Numbered from the stretch's first letter, positions 1 through 9,925 are shown. The stretch: DNA of 17,850 nucleotides from Terana coerulea (GCA_024811115.1 JAKOGH010000149.1:1-17850); one strand, 5' to 3'. Program-made: numbers and translations. Notes: generated from the sequence alone by a model not told the origin.

Positions 1-641
1 TCCGATACACGGTGGTATATTGACAGCAAATGTCACGTTACCGCATACTGATCCGCGCGCAGTCACCCTCAAAACGTTCACCGAGATGATCGCTGGTTGT
101 GGAGCAGACGTGGATGCCGTGGAATTCAATGTTGGCGGTGATTTTGGTGCGCTGTTCGTGACGCCTCGCCCCCTGTTGCTGATATCCGGGCTTGCAGACG
201 AGGTCGCTGCCCTTCGAGCACTCAAGCTCTCTCAGCTCACTAGTCTGACTTCCCTCGCCATACGCCTTCAGTGGTCAAGCCACACGGACAAGAGAGCATT
301 GCCGACGTTCTCAATTGCGTCTCCGCAATGCTCAAATCGGCGGGAAAATCGATGGCACTTGCTTCTCTCATCATCGAAAGCCCACTTCCTCAACATGCAC
401 TACGCGCCCGTTGGTCTTCCGACCTGGTCCAGTCCCTTCGCGACCCCTTTACAGCCTTGACTGTCAGCTGCATAAGCTGGTTATTCAAGGCAATATGCAA
501 TCCATCACCATGCACTCGGCAGTCTCTGGCTCTCCTTGCGGCAGCCAGCCTTTCTCTGTGGAAGACAAGGTTCGCCTTCGCGCGCTCTTTCCCGTGCTCG
601 GTGATCTCGGGATGTTGGAGTTCTCCTCCCCTTTATCCTGA
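1..641 (+). CDS. 3' part of an unrecognised protein gene, cut by the left edge; two frame breaks
   Basis: An open frame enters from the left edge (codons phased on position 2) and reads leucine-rich text such as FTEMIAGCGADVDAVEFN and SLTSLAIRLQ. Similar-quality coding text continues in another frame from about 271 (ESIADVLNCVSAMLKSAG) and in a third from about 455 (LHKLVIQG, then LRALFPVLGDLGMLEF), ending at a TGA-free stop near 639-641. Both changes of frame are repaired by one extra base, near 270 and near 459; no normal-length intron with good splice sites explains either. The style resembles the C-terminal leucine-rich part of the large basidiomycete F-box/LRR-type families, but no F-box is present in the window and this is only a guess. 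It could also be a decaying gene. The true start lies outside the window. Confidence 0.4.
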
Positions 642-2007
642 GCGCTCATTCCATTTTCTAATAATGCTATGATGGCAGTCGGAGACTGCTACTATCATAT
701 TATATCTTCCTCTACGCGCCAGTCGCGTACACAATTTTCTCCCTTGACATTGTTTTATAAGTCTTTTTAACCATTAACGGCACCATACATTTATCTCGCT
801 CGTGCTTCGGCCACCTGGGTGCGATGCTTCCCCTTCGTAGGAAGGGTAGCTCCATCGAGGTGGTTCCTGTTCGCGTAGTACCTTCGCAGTATATTTACTT
901 CCAAGTTCCAAGCACGGTATCATATGTATGCTTGCCTAGCGTTGTACATCGTGTCATTGTGCACGAATCTATGGTATTTCGATCGAAACATTCGGAGGCT
1001 TTTTGATACCTAGAACTCCAAGACAGTCGACGATAGGAACTCGGGAGATGTCTTATCCCGGCGAAGGGAGCGACTCGCAAACAGAGAGCCAATATTTCGA
1101 AGATGTATGTTGGGCGGCATTGCTCTTGTGCGTCCCCTGAGTACTAGTAAACGCCTCGCAGTAGTAAGCTTATACTGGTCGCGAGGACATCATTAGCAAC
1201 ATGGTGTCAGTGTGCTGGCAGTGTAACCGTCACCACCAGCATTTGGTCAGCGTACCGTATTGAAAGTAACGCCGGCCCTTCACTGCTTTGATTGCCGGAG
1301 CGGGTCATTTTCTAATGGCAATCACCGCGCCACAACGGAAATTCGCTCGCGAGCCACAAGTCAGTTTGGTTTGTACCACCACGATGTGATGAAACAGGGC
1401 AAAGTGCGATCGTTTGGGACGTTTGTTTTAGTTGTATGTTCAACTCTGAATCTCAGTCATACGGTGCTATAACACGTCCAGTACGTAGCCTAGATATATA
1501 TCTCTGAATTTGCTCACTGTTCGAATTTATTGGCAGGCCCGGCGTAAGATGCACGCTTTGTTCACCACGGTTATGGCTTCCCTTTCTGACACACTACATA
1601 GGGTTACACTAAAATTGAGCCTTACCATCAGGCATGCGGTAATACACATGTGTAGCCCGGTGCCATTCGGACCCTGGGGAAGCCTGCACTGGATCAACAA
1701 CACTGTGGAGTCGAGTACTGGCGAGCGTATTTACACATTCAGCACTCCATTCAAATCCTGCCACGCGGAGGTCTTTGGCTTCAATTCGGAATTTAGGGGA
1801 TATAAATGGATCACAGCCACTATGATAGGATAGACAGGTCCTTGATCTATTCCGAAGGGTACACCAATCCGGGGTCGGGTTTGTGGGGAGGGGTTCATCG
1901 ACGCCCAGAATAGACACCAGCAAAACATATGCTACTATCATATAAAATGGGTGCTTTGCCATAGAACTCGAACAACAAGCCCACCCAGAGCAGCTTGCCC
2001 ATACGAA
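642..2007. other. 1.37-kb stretch without a convincing gene
   Basis: Nothing recognisable is coded here on either strand. The longest frames (1510-1833 on the plus strand, 1609-1962 on the minus strand) overlap each other, have no family signature and no splice-linked continuation. The minus frame begins with a hydrophobic stretch but is otherwise of random-looking composition. The last ~70 bases hold the probable promoter of the rhodanese gene. Confidence 0.5.
1941..1947 (+). promoter_or_regulatory. TATA box of the rhodanese-domain gene
   Basis: TATAAAA lies 61-67 bases upstream of the proposed split start codon at 2008. A start of transcription about 30 bases downstream would exclude the short ATG frame at 1929-1964 from the mRNA, which would otherwise be an upstream ORF. 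Inferred from sequence and position only. Confidence 0.45.
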
Positions 2008-2618
2008 ATGTGAGTCGCAGACGACTCAGCACAAAGCTCCTTGAGCTCACAGATTGTTCCCAGGGTCGTCCTCAACGCTTCTTACCAGGATGCTATCACG
2101 AAGGAGAACATTACGAGGGCGCAGCTGCTCTCCTCTCTCAACGAGGACTGGGAGGCCCAGCGCATCGTCTACGATGAAGTGAAGGCCAAAACTGAGCAGC
2201 CTGGCCCGGTAAGGACCTTTGACCCATACCTAAGACTTACCTCTCACTTTCTATGTAGAACACCTTCATCGTTGATGTTCGGGAGCCGGAGGAGTATGCT
2301 CAAGGCTACATCCCCACTGCCAAAAACATCCCTCTCTCAACAATCCTTGCTGGCGGCTTCGCTCTCGAGCCCGAGGAGTTCAAATCGAACTTTGGTTACG
2401 ACAAGCCAAGCAAGGACGCTGAGGTTATCATCTACTGCAAGAAGGGAAAACGCTCTTCCGTCGCGAGCGATTCTGCGAAGAAGGCTGGTTACACGAAGTG
2501 AGTGACCACCGCTGTTTGTGCAAGAACAGGAGCTCACATCTGTCACCAACAAAGTTTGTTCGAATACAAGGGCTCTTGGCTTGACTGGGTGGACAAGGGT
2601 GGCGTGAAGGCGCTGTAA
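2008..2618 (+). CDS. Single-domain rhodanese (thiosulfate sulfurtransferase-like) protein
   Basis: Exons 2008-2009, 2064-2208, 2259-2497 and 2555-2618 give a 149-residue protein. Introns are 2010-2063, 2209-2258 and 2498-2554, all GT-AG. Residues 50-58 (NTFIVDVRE) are the strand before the conserved Asp-Val-Arg of rhodaneses. Cys109 starts the active-site loop CKKGKR (Cys-X4-Arg), and GYTN followed by GSWLDW near the end matches the yeast RDL1-type single-domain family. Rhodaneses move sulfane sulfur through a persulfide on the active cysteine; the physiological acceptor is unknown here. The start is chosen because no in-frame ATG exists in the unspliced sequence (a TGA sits at 2011-2013), whereas removing 2010-2063 joins AT to G and opens the frame. 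No targeting peptide is evident. Confidence 0.88.
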
Positions 2619-3125
2619 ATGGTTCTGGTTTCGCTGTCGATATTTCTTGGGCTGAAAGTTTGGATGCTCTGCTGCCGCGCCGTTCTGTCTTGGACGACTC
2701 TGTTCGTCTCTGTATTGATAATAAATGCATTTAATACAACTAGTACGGTTGCATCGTCGAGTTAGCCCAATACACATGGATTGCCCCTGCGATCATGGGC
2801 ATTTCGTCATCAAAATGGTGAACAGACTCGGGCCAGTGCACCCAAGTTGCAGGCGTCTACGCACGGCACTTACCTACACTCTTACCGCCATGATTGACTC
2901 GAGCCACTACCTCTCATAATCCCATTCCACCTTCCGCGCACGGCTTACAGTGTTATTTCGATGATATGCCGAGCCGTAAAGCCGATGTGATTCTTCTCGT
3001 CGCTCGGAGACCGGGTCGACTCAGCAGCGGCAGCGGGGAACAAGTCAGACGCCGAAATCGAGAGTCCGTTCCTCAGTGTCTCTCGCTCACCTCAACTCCT
3101 GCTCTCCCTCCCGCCCCGTCCTACA
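2619..3125. other. Intergenic region between the rhodanese and SNO1 genes
   Basis: No gene is visible. The left end holds the rhodanese 3' UTR with AATAAA at 2720-2725, about 100 bases after the stop codon. The right end is the 5' flank of the SNO1-type gene, pyrimidine-rich just before the start codon (CTCTCCCTCCCGCCCC), as is common for fungal promoters; no clear TATA box was seen. Confidence 0.5.
2720..2725 (+). terminator. Polyadenylation signal of the rhodanese gene
   Basis: Exact AATAAA in an AT-rich stretch about 100 bases downstream of the rhodanese stop codon. Assigned by motif and position only. Confidence 0.45.
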
Positions 3126-4073
3126 ATGCAGCCATCAAGTCCAGCACCGAGGCCAGATGTCACTCTCGGCATCTTGGGTGCGTCGCTCCCATCCCGAGGT
3201 TGGGCAGGCGAATGCAGAGCTGACGGAGGGATGTGTAGCCTTGCAAGGAGCGTTCGCTGAGCACCAGGTTATGTTCCAAAAGGTGGCGGCGAAGCGGAAG
3301 GTTGTGATCGCTCTGATAAGAACACCGGAGGATCTCGACAGGTGCGACGCACTTGTCATCCCAGGTGGCGGTGAGTGCAGCGTTGAATACCCGGTGCACG
3401 CAGTGCGGATATTGATCGTGTGCCCGGGCAGAATCCACCACCATCGCACTCCTGGCTCGGCTGGCAGGATTACTCGAGCCTCTTGCGCAGTTTCTCAAGG
3501 AGAAGCCGGTGTGGGGGACGTGTGCCGGTGCCATCCTTTTGTCGCAAGCGGTGGAAAATGCGAAGAAGGGCGGCCAGGAGGTTCTTGGCGGGGTCTCGGT
3601 GACGATTGCTCGGAATGGGTGGGGCTCTCAAGTACGTCGTAAAGGATGCTATAATAATCGTATAGGAGCTTATATTTCTATAGGTTGAGTCATTCGAGGC
3701 TCCGCTTGAGGTCGAAGGCTTGCGTGAATCAAACCGTCCATTCCATGGCATATTTATCCGTGCTCCAGTGCGTATGTTTTATTCACTCTATACGCTGTGC
3801 CGTAACATCTTCAACACTCAGGTTGTGTTAACTCTTAACCCATCATTAACGGACCCGCCAATCCAAGTTATATCCCGAATTTCTTCTGGCCTCCTTCCAT
3901 CATCTATTGAGCCTTTGGACGAGGATGATACCGATCCACGGGACCCACGGACCATCGTAGCATTGCGGCAAGGCAAACACCTCTTAACAACCTTCCACCC
4001 TGAACTGACCAAAGACAATCGTTTCCACGAATACTTCATTACGGAGTGCGTTCTGCCTACAATGAGCACTTGA
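3126..4073 (+). CDS. SNO1: Pyridoxal 5'-phosphate synthase glutaminase subunit (SNO1/PdxT)
   Basis: Exons 3126-3177, 3239-3370, 3432-3631, 3684-3767 and 3822-4073 encode 239 residues, read cleanly without frame breaks. The protein hydrolyses glutamine and passes ammonia to the PdxS/SNZ synthase in vitamin B6 biosynthesis. Family marks are ALQGAFAEH after the first strand (residues 18-26), PGGESTTIALL (59-69), nucleophile Cys92 in WGTCAGAILLS, and His215/Glu217 in TFHPEL, completing the class-I amidotransferase triad. Compared with bacterial PdxT (about 190-200 residues) it carries an acidic insert, LDEDDTDPRDP, before the last strand, as fungal homologues often do. The ATG at 3126 is directly in frame with the first beta strand (DVTLGIL). 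The partner SNZ gene is not in the window. The gene is convergent with the ArfGAP gene, 169 bases apart. Confidence 0.95.
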
Positions 4074-4242
4074 GTTCATCTGCAGCTCTGGAGGTGACAT
4101 TCGATAGATTTTCCATAATATATAGTCCACACATGTACTACTGAACAGAATTATACATATACGTGATGCAAAACATTGTCACAATAGCTACTGCCATCAC
4201 AGACGGCAGGAAACGTCCAGGCTCCTCTATCCTCCTGGAAAA

Positions 4243-5591
4243 TTACTTGAATCCGCCCCAAATATCTCCGAAGACGTCGTCTTTCTTCGCCGGTAAGGAA
4301 GATCCAAAGAGGTCCCCGCCAGCGTTCGCAGTGCTTCCCGAAGACGCCCAGATGTCGTTCGTGTTCATTAAATTCTGCGGTTGAGCAGGTTGGGCAGCTG
4401 GGGTTGACCACAAGTTCGCCTGCGCCTGAGCAGGAGGAGCGTTCCAGCCCGAGTTGACTCCCCAGGCACCAACCCCGATGAACCCACCATACTGGTTTGT
4501 TGCGCAGGCGCAGCCGCCGGCGCTGCAGAGAACTGTCCCCACACATTCTGCTGTGCTGCGGCAGGCGCGGCCGCCGCCATGCTACCGAACTGCCCGAACC
4601 CAGACTGCGCTGGAGCAGCAGCGGCAGGGGTAGAGAAGAGTGACAGGATGTCCTGCTTGACGTCCTTTTTCGGAGCTTGGCTTTGGGCTGGCGGTGTAGG
4701 GTTGTGGAAGTCGAGGCTGAAGAGGTCGTTGGCAGGAGCTGGTGCAGCAGGGGCTGGCGCGGGAGCGGCGGCTTGTTGTGGAACACCGGCCGGCGCTGCG
4801 GGAGCGGGCTGTGTCCGACCTGCGATGTTGGTTGAAAGGAGCTGATGAGGCTGTGGTTGACGATTCGTGACACCCGCGCGGGAAGAGGCAGTAGAGGACG
4901 TTGCTACGTGGGTAGGGCGAGATGAGGGTGGAGGAAGGGCTGGAGCAGCTGGTTCTGCTGGGGCCTCATGCGCGGCGCCGTCCTCAAGTACAGATGGATC
5001 TGAGGGAGGAGGGCCTTCCATAGCCCATCTTCGTGATTCATACTTGGAACGAATGAAAGATTCCATTTTACTAGACGTCGTATCAGAGCCGCGCCTCAGT
5101 TTAGCGTGTGGTGGTACTCACTGATCTGGCGGGATATGGCCAGCCTTCATATGTGCCTCCCAGTAGATGTTCGCCCGCCGGTTTCCCCACTTCTGTATTG
5201 ACTTCAGCAGCCAAGATATCAGTTACGTGGTGAACAAGAGAGTGATGCAGACGTACATTCATTTGCTCCACGGTCCATACATCCAGGTCAACTGACTTCA
5301 CTTTGCTGATATGTGTGCCCATGGAACGGTGGATACCAGAGCATCGGATGCATAGAAACACTCCCCTACAGAGAGTTAGCGAAATGGGATTTTCGAGAAT
5401 ATGTGTTGCCTTACAGATTCCACGACGCCCACCGAGGGTCTGTAATCGCGTCAGTGATGTTGGAGCTTAAGGTTGTATCGAGACTTACCGTTTCGCTTGC
5501 AGTCTGAGCAGACTTTATTTTCCGGCTTCTTGAGCAGTTCCCTGAGAGTTTTAGTATGCCTCTCTGTGGTTGCTTTGTCTTGTCTCGACAT
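4243..5591 (-). CDS. ArfGAP-domain protein, SMAP/AGE2-like, with low-complexity tail and one frame break
   Basis: Exons on the minus strand are 5591-5489, 5439-5415, 5365-5257, 5201-5122 and 5070-4243, about 381 residues once one frame break is allowed. The product should stimulate GTP hydrolysis on Arf GTPases at Golgi or endosomal membranes. The ArfGAP zinc finger is complete: Cys28, Cys31, Cys48 and Cys51 (CX2CX16CX2C), with the arginine finger Arg56 in GIHRSMG, then the characteristic [14 protein letters not shown] at the domain end. The tail is rich in Ala, Pro and Gln and carries a clathrin-box-like LFSLD (residues 222-226) and WGQF. At the run of three T at 4496-4498 the frame must shift by one base to reach a second part, [18 protein letters not shown], ending in [11 protein letters not shown]. 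Without the shift the protein ends in unrelated LLLLRRRRT sequence. Start is the first ATG before the domain. Confidence 0.92.
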
Positions 5592-5751
5592 TGTGGGATG
5601 ATGTGGGTGTGGCGGTGGAAGACACGTCGAAGGCGAGCACCCTGTGCATGCATTCAGCGATTATGGGCGCTTCTCAGTGCGCGCTTCCTACATGTGCCAT
5701 ACGCTGGCACGTTTGTGCTACTACTACATCCACCACTACCACCGCCAAGCC
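5592..5751. promoter_or_regulatory. Shared divergent promoter of the ArfGAP and GET2-like genes
   Basis: Only 160 bases separate the two start codons, so both promoters and 5' UTRs must fit here. The side next to GET2 is rich in CCACTACCACC-type repeats typical of an unstructured 5' leader. No TATA box was found. Co-expression is an inference from the arrangement. Confidence 0.5.
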
Positions 5752-6878
5752 ATGTCTTCAGCTGCTGCAAGGGAAGCGAGGCGGCAAGCAATCCTTAGCC
5801 GCAAATCGGATCGTCTGGCGAAGCTCACAACGTCCGCCCGTGGCGAAGACTCACCTGTGTACAGACATGACGGTACGTCACATCCAGACCCGCATGCGTG
5901 TCCGTCGCTAACGCGTTCTGGATCAGACCCACCGCTGGCAGCCTTGCCAGAAGTACCCAGTACAAGGCAATTCCTAGGCGAAGATACCCCTGCCGGCACC
6001 CCACCCTCTATGTCGCGTAAACCCAGCAGCTCTGGTGGCTCCGGTTTCTCCTCTGCGGGTCTCGGTGCGGGACAGCCCGACCCTGCTGTCTGGTCTGAGG
6101 AGCAGCGACAGCTCATGGCCGCCATAATGGGTGGCGGAAGTCCATTTGGACTACCTGGGCAACCCTCTCAGCCCGCCACGGGTAACGACTTTGCTATCCC
6201 GCAGGACAACCCGCTGGCAGCGCTCATGGCCATGATGCCCCCACCTGGAGCACAAGACGGTGCTGGGATGCCACCTGGGATGATCCCTCCCAACTTTTTG
6301 GACAAGCCCCGCCGGCAGCAGCACCGAAAGCGAAGACACTGGTGCAGAAGATCATGCCTCTCGTCCACCTCGTAGCAGGTTGGATGTTGCTTGCGTACTT
6401 CATCTTCTGGAAGGAGCCGCAAGCGTACGAGGCAAGACCCGGTGTGGCGGCTTCCTCTGATAGTCAATGGAGTCGCTGGGCGGAGCTTGGATGGAAGAGG
6501 CCTGAGGACGGCTGGGGCGTGCAATTTGTGGTATGTGGTCCCATCGACCTGAATTGTCGGTTGTACTGATCGCCTGTTAGCCCTTATTCTGGGCATTTAC
6601 AACGTTGACGATGGTCCTTCACTCGTGGCGCATATTTAAAGGCCTTGTATGTTGACTCTATCGTTTAATATTCATGCCGCTGACGTCTTCTATAGGACCC
6701 TATACGACCGCCCATGCTCCTTTCCCTCGCACTTCCCCAACTCCCATCCCCGCTGCCATCGCTTATTCTCAATGGCATGAAATATCTGCAGATTGGCAAT
6801 GTATTCATCGACGATATCGCTGTCCTACTCTTTGGTGTCGGTGTTATTATATGGCTGGCGAGTTGGTTCGCAAACTAG
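5752..6878 (+). CDS. GET2: GET complex subunit GET2-like ER membrane protein, one frame break
   Basis: Exons 5752-5872, 5927-6530, 6581-6646 and 6696-6878 give about 324 residues after correcting one frame break. GET2 with GET1 forms the ER receptor that takes tail-anchored proteins from the ATPase GET3. The architecture fits: a basic N-terminal helix (AREARRQAILSRKSDRLAKL, the GET3-binding region in known GET2 proteins), a long disordered Ser/Pro/Gly/Met-rich middle, and three C-terminal hydrophobic segments (MPLVHLVAGWMLLAYFIFW; PLFWAFTTLTMVLHSW; IAVLLFGVGVIIWLASWF). Frame changes at the CCCC run 6307-6310: one more C would join NFLDKP to PPAAAPKAKTLVQKIMP. The first intron (54 nt) is a multiple of three and stop-free, so it can be read through; its GTACGT donor, GCTAAC branch site and CAG acceptor argue that it is spliced. 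Sequence divergence of GET2 makes the name less certain than the topology. Confidence 0.82.
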
Positions 6879-7130
6879 GATTATTGTACTGGGTGTAATG
6901 TTCTCTTCATCTACGATGTAAAACTGCATAATATGTTCAGTGTATAACTTATCCTGCCCGTGTGCCGTTTTGTAGCTGAAACTTAGCTTGTACGCGCATC
7001 ACTACGCGTGGGCTCCTGGTAAGCTTTCGCGCGTCGCGACACATCACGATACGTGGGTGTATAGACCAACTTGAGTGACATCACGAGGAAGCGCCAACGG
7101 GAATTCACTTGCTCTGGTACACCGTGCACC

Positions 7131-8991
7131 ATGACTGTACCGCCAGCCAGTGACACCGCCGGCTGGCCTCCGGAAAATCCCTCCTTTCGACAAATGCGAC
7201 TTTATTCCTTGCCAAACCAACACGAATGTGGAGATGGCAGCTGAACCTATTCGACTCAAATATTGCAAAGGCTGCTACCTCAGCCGCTATTGCGTGAGCT
7301 CTTATTGTTCTTAATGTTGAGCTGTACTGAGTCGCCTCTTAAGTCTGTAGAATGCCAGAGGAGTGATTGGACTAACCACAAAGTCTATTGTAAGCGGCAT
7401 AAATGCAACCGCGACTCGCTGGACAACGGGTGGAAGGACTTGCACGCGAAGTTGCCCGCATGGCACCGCAAGCACCAAGCTGCGCTGCGTGACGCCCTCG
7501 TCGCGTCTCTACTTCTCAACAGCCACCAGAACGCTCATCAGTCTACGGCTCTGCACATCGTTCTCTGGTTGAGGCGGGCCGGGAGATTTCTAAATGCATG
7601 ACCGTCAATAGCGTCATGCGTGTAAGGCTTCAGGAACGTGCTGCTGCAGACCCCAAGTGGGCTGAATTTGAACGGTCCAGGCGGCGTTGCGATGGGCAGG
7701 TGAGGGGCTGGGGGCTGGCGTGTTCCACGGTGCCGGCTTGGTTATGCTCTCTATCAAGCACCGAGCCGACCCACACGGCGACGCGAACTACGCAATTCCT
7801 CTGCCCATACCAAGCAGCGCCGTTCACGAGAACCCAGATCCTTACTGGGAAGCCCTCCTAGCCATTAGGCTGCGTAAAGGCTCTTACCTTGACCCTGATG
7901 ACCCCGACGTCTGGGAGGAGGTTCTGCAGAAACACGCTAATTCAGCCGCACCGGGAACGGATTCCGGAGTGAGCGCGAGCATCATAGACAGTAATGTGTT
8001 CTTCTCTTCTCTTAATGTTGCAGATTATTGAACTAGTATTTAACTCCAGCAATCACGCTCTGAGAGATGGTAACGGACGAATTCCGGGTCAAGTTCAAGT
8101 GCAATATCACGTCGGACGAACAGAAACAAGCTATCGCAAAACTACTACATTACATCTCAGTCATTGCAGGTGGCTCGGCGGAAGTGAAAGAAGCCATAGG
8201 CTATCGCCAGGTAATCCAACCGTTGGCCGTGGGTTACCAACCATATGACGGTTGGCAAACGGACTCCGCTCTTGACATATGCTACTGGCAGCTCGTTCGG
8301 TTGTATAGGGTAAGCACTGACGACCTAGCATGATAACTGCTGACCTTTCTTTTGCTTTGTGCTTAGTTCTCCACCCCTTCGCGCATCGAGGAAGCAGAGG
8401 CAGGGCTTAGGTGGATAATCGACACTCATCAAAAGTTAAATCCAGGCAGCCTTGATAACATACCAATGGGTACCTCGCCGTTGCACTGCGTCGACAACCA
8501 GGCAAAAAAGCTGAAGCACAAAAGTTGTTTGACATCGCTCTGGCTTTGCCCAAGGGTCGCAATCTCACTGTCGCAGCTCGGGCACGAACAAGGCATATGA
8601 TCGGGGAAGCAGAACTCTGGATGAGAGCAAGTTATAGTCGTATGCTCCGACGGATGGGCCAGCCTGAGGCAGCACAGAGACAGGAGGCGCTCTTGGTGTA
8701 AGTCACCATTTCGGTGTCTCTTCCTCATACCTGATCAGCCTCATGATGTGGTTATGCAGGGAGTGTTTGCAATCGACCAACGCGTATGTTTCCTACATAC
8801 GCCGGCTGCTACGTGATGATTACGCTCCCAATGAGAGGAATCATGTCATGGAACACCCTGTTGTCGCCAGTTATTTACGGCAACCGAACCTATTCTTTGA
8901 CTGGGCACCTTTCCGCAATGTTTGGCAGCAGGTCCCTGGCTCCCCGGTGATTGTCGTGGTGGGAGGCGGTCCTCCACGAGCTGCGCAGTAG
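7131..8991 (+). CDS. MYND-type zinc finger protein with several frame breaks
   Basis: Best model: exons 7131-7293, 7344-7968, 8024-8309, 8367-8697 and 8760-8991, about 545 residues. The MYND finger lies near the N-terminus and is split by the first intron: KYCKGCYLSRYC then SVECQRSDWTNHKVYC, matching the second, third and fourth metal pairs; the first pair reads CDFIPC (CX4C rather than the usual CX2C). MYND fingers usually bind proline-rich peptides. The remaining ~480 residues (for example GAGLVMLSIKHR, TDEFRVKFKCNITSDEQKQA, GQPEAAQRQEALL, PNLFFDWAPFRNVW) resemble the large basidiomycete MYND-hypothetical family with no known function. Five frame changes are needed, near 7187, 7563, 7712, 8064 and 8464. 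After them the total is an exact multiple of three, and every segment stays coding-like, which favours sequence error over decay, although a pseudogene cannot be excluded. Confidence 0.8.
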
Positions 8992-9156
8992 CGGCGTCAC
9001 GGTCTTGTCTCATCTTCTTGGCATGTACTTACACTATCAGTAGCCCACCTTCGGGTGATAATGGTTATAATTGGCGTTATTGAATCTGCTTATATGAATG
9101 TAGAGTGTAGCAGTCAAAGGTCAGAGAGAGAGAGGCATGTTACGACCCTTAAACAG

Positions 9157-9216
9157 TAGGGGTGGTCACGGTAGCGGATTACACGTCGGATTAAAGGCCG
9201 ATTACACGTCGGATTA
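9157..9216 (+). repeat. Left terminal inverted repeat of the MITE
   Basis: Matches the reverse complement of 9714-9773 at 57 of 60 positions by direct comparison. It contains several copies of a CGGATTA/CCGATTA unit after the terminal 18 bases, a subterminal repeat of the kind that transposases bind. Confidence 0.9.
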
Positions 9217-9713
9217 AGAGTCGCTGTGTGCGTACTCGAACATGAATCGAACGCTTGGATTAGCTTTGCACGAGTGAATCGACTTCTCGATTCCGCGAGG
9301 CAATTGAGCGCCTGCTTGCTCGGAGTTTGAAAAGATTCGGCGACAAGCAAGACGCGACGCGACGCTTACCCATAATACCCTTTCACTCACCTCATTAATC
9401 TACTCCACGCTGTCTTATCTTTGCAACCTATGGCAATGTCTACCACAGCAAATTCTCGCCATTCTGTCTGGCCGGGCGTGTGGAAGGGAGGCGGGCAGAC
9501 AGAGGCTAGCAGCTCCGACAACTCTGGGTTTTCACTCAAGGTTCGCCGCAGCTGAGGCTTCCATATTTGGAAAATGCCGAGATGCCGGGTATCGTCGGCA
9601 TCACGCGGCATCATGCCAAAGCGCACAGGTAATCCGGATTCAAAGTCGGTTTGTCAGAGTAAAATTACGATTCACGCTTGGATTCAGCCCTTTCTGCGAC
9701 CTCAACTGGACTG

Positions 9714-9773
9714 TAATCCGACGTGTAATCAGCCTTTAATCCGACCTTTAATCCGCTACCGTGACCACCCCTA
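9714..9773 (-). repeat. Right terminal inverted repeat of the MITE
   Basis: Reverse complement of the left terminal repeat with three mismatches in 60 positions. The same TAATCCG units recur on this side, phased similarly. Confidence 0.9.
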
Positions 9774-9925
9774 GTGATAATCCAGAACCTTGCGGGAGAT
9801 TCACGCGCAGTTGTGAAACGTATAGCATTAAGATGAATGATGTGACCGTCCAGCACATGCTATGGTGAAAGTGAAAGTAACGGTTGTGGGCGCGTATGGC
9901 ATGCTGGATGGGACTATGGCAGGGA

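Larger units (their letters stand above)
9157..9773. mobile_element. Non-autonomous DNA transposon (MITE-like), 617 bp
   Basis: Two 60-bp terminal inverted repeats enclose about 500 bp without a transposase. The ends read TAGGGGTGGTCACGG inward. The element sits between the convergent 3' ends of the MYND and mL61 genes. Two readings of the ends are possible: TA is the duplicated target (Tc1/mariner style), or TAGGGGTG is the true terminus, which resembles hAT superfamily ends. The 8-bp flanks (TTAAACAG and GTGATAAT) do not match, so an hAT-type duplication is not visible. Short internal frames (for example 9387-9626 minus) have no family signature. Confidence 0.82.

Noticed and set aside
688..1943. 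14-base word TGCTACTATCATAT shared by about 687-700 and 1930-1943
   Set aside because: One such match is expected by chance in AT-rich sequence of this length, and the flanks do not align.
1609..1962. 117-codon minus-strand frame divergent from the rhodanese gene, with a hydrophobic N-terminus
   Set aside because: No family signature, overlapped by an equally long frame on the other strand, and its 5' end overlaps the TATA box of the rhodanese gene.
1929..1964. Possible upstream ORF before the rhodanese gene
   Set aside because: It contains the TATA box, so it is probably upstream of the transcription start.
4368..4488. Arg/Leu-rich C-terminus of the ArfGAP in the unshifted frame
   Set aside because: The alternative frame over the same bases is Gly/Trp/Asn-patterned, continues the style of the preceding tail and ends in DIWGGFK, so the unshifted end is probably not the natural one.
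5644..5751. N-terminal extension of the GET2-like protein from an upstream ATG at 5644
   Set aside because: The extra residues are unlike any GET2 N-terminus, and the ATG at 5752 directly precedes the basic helix expected at the start.
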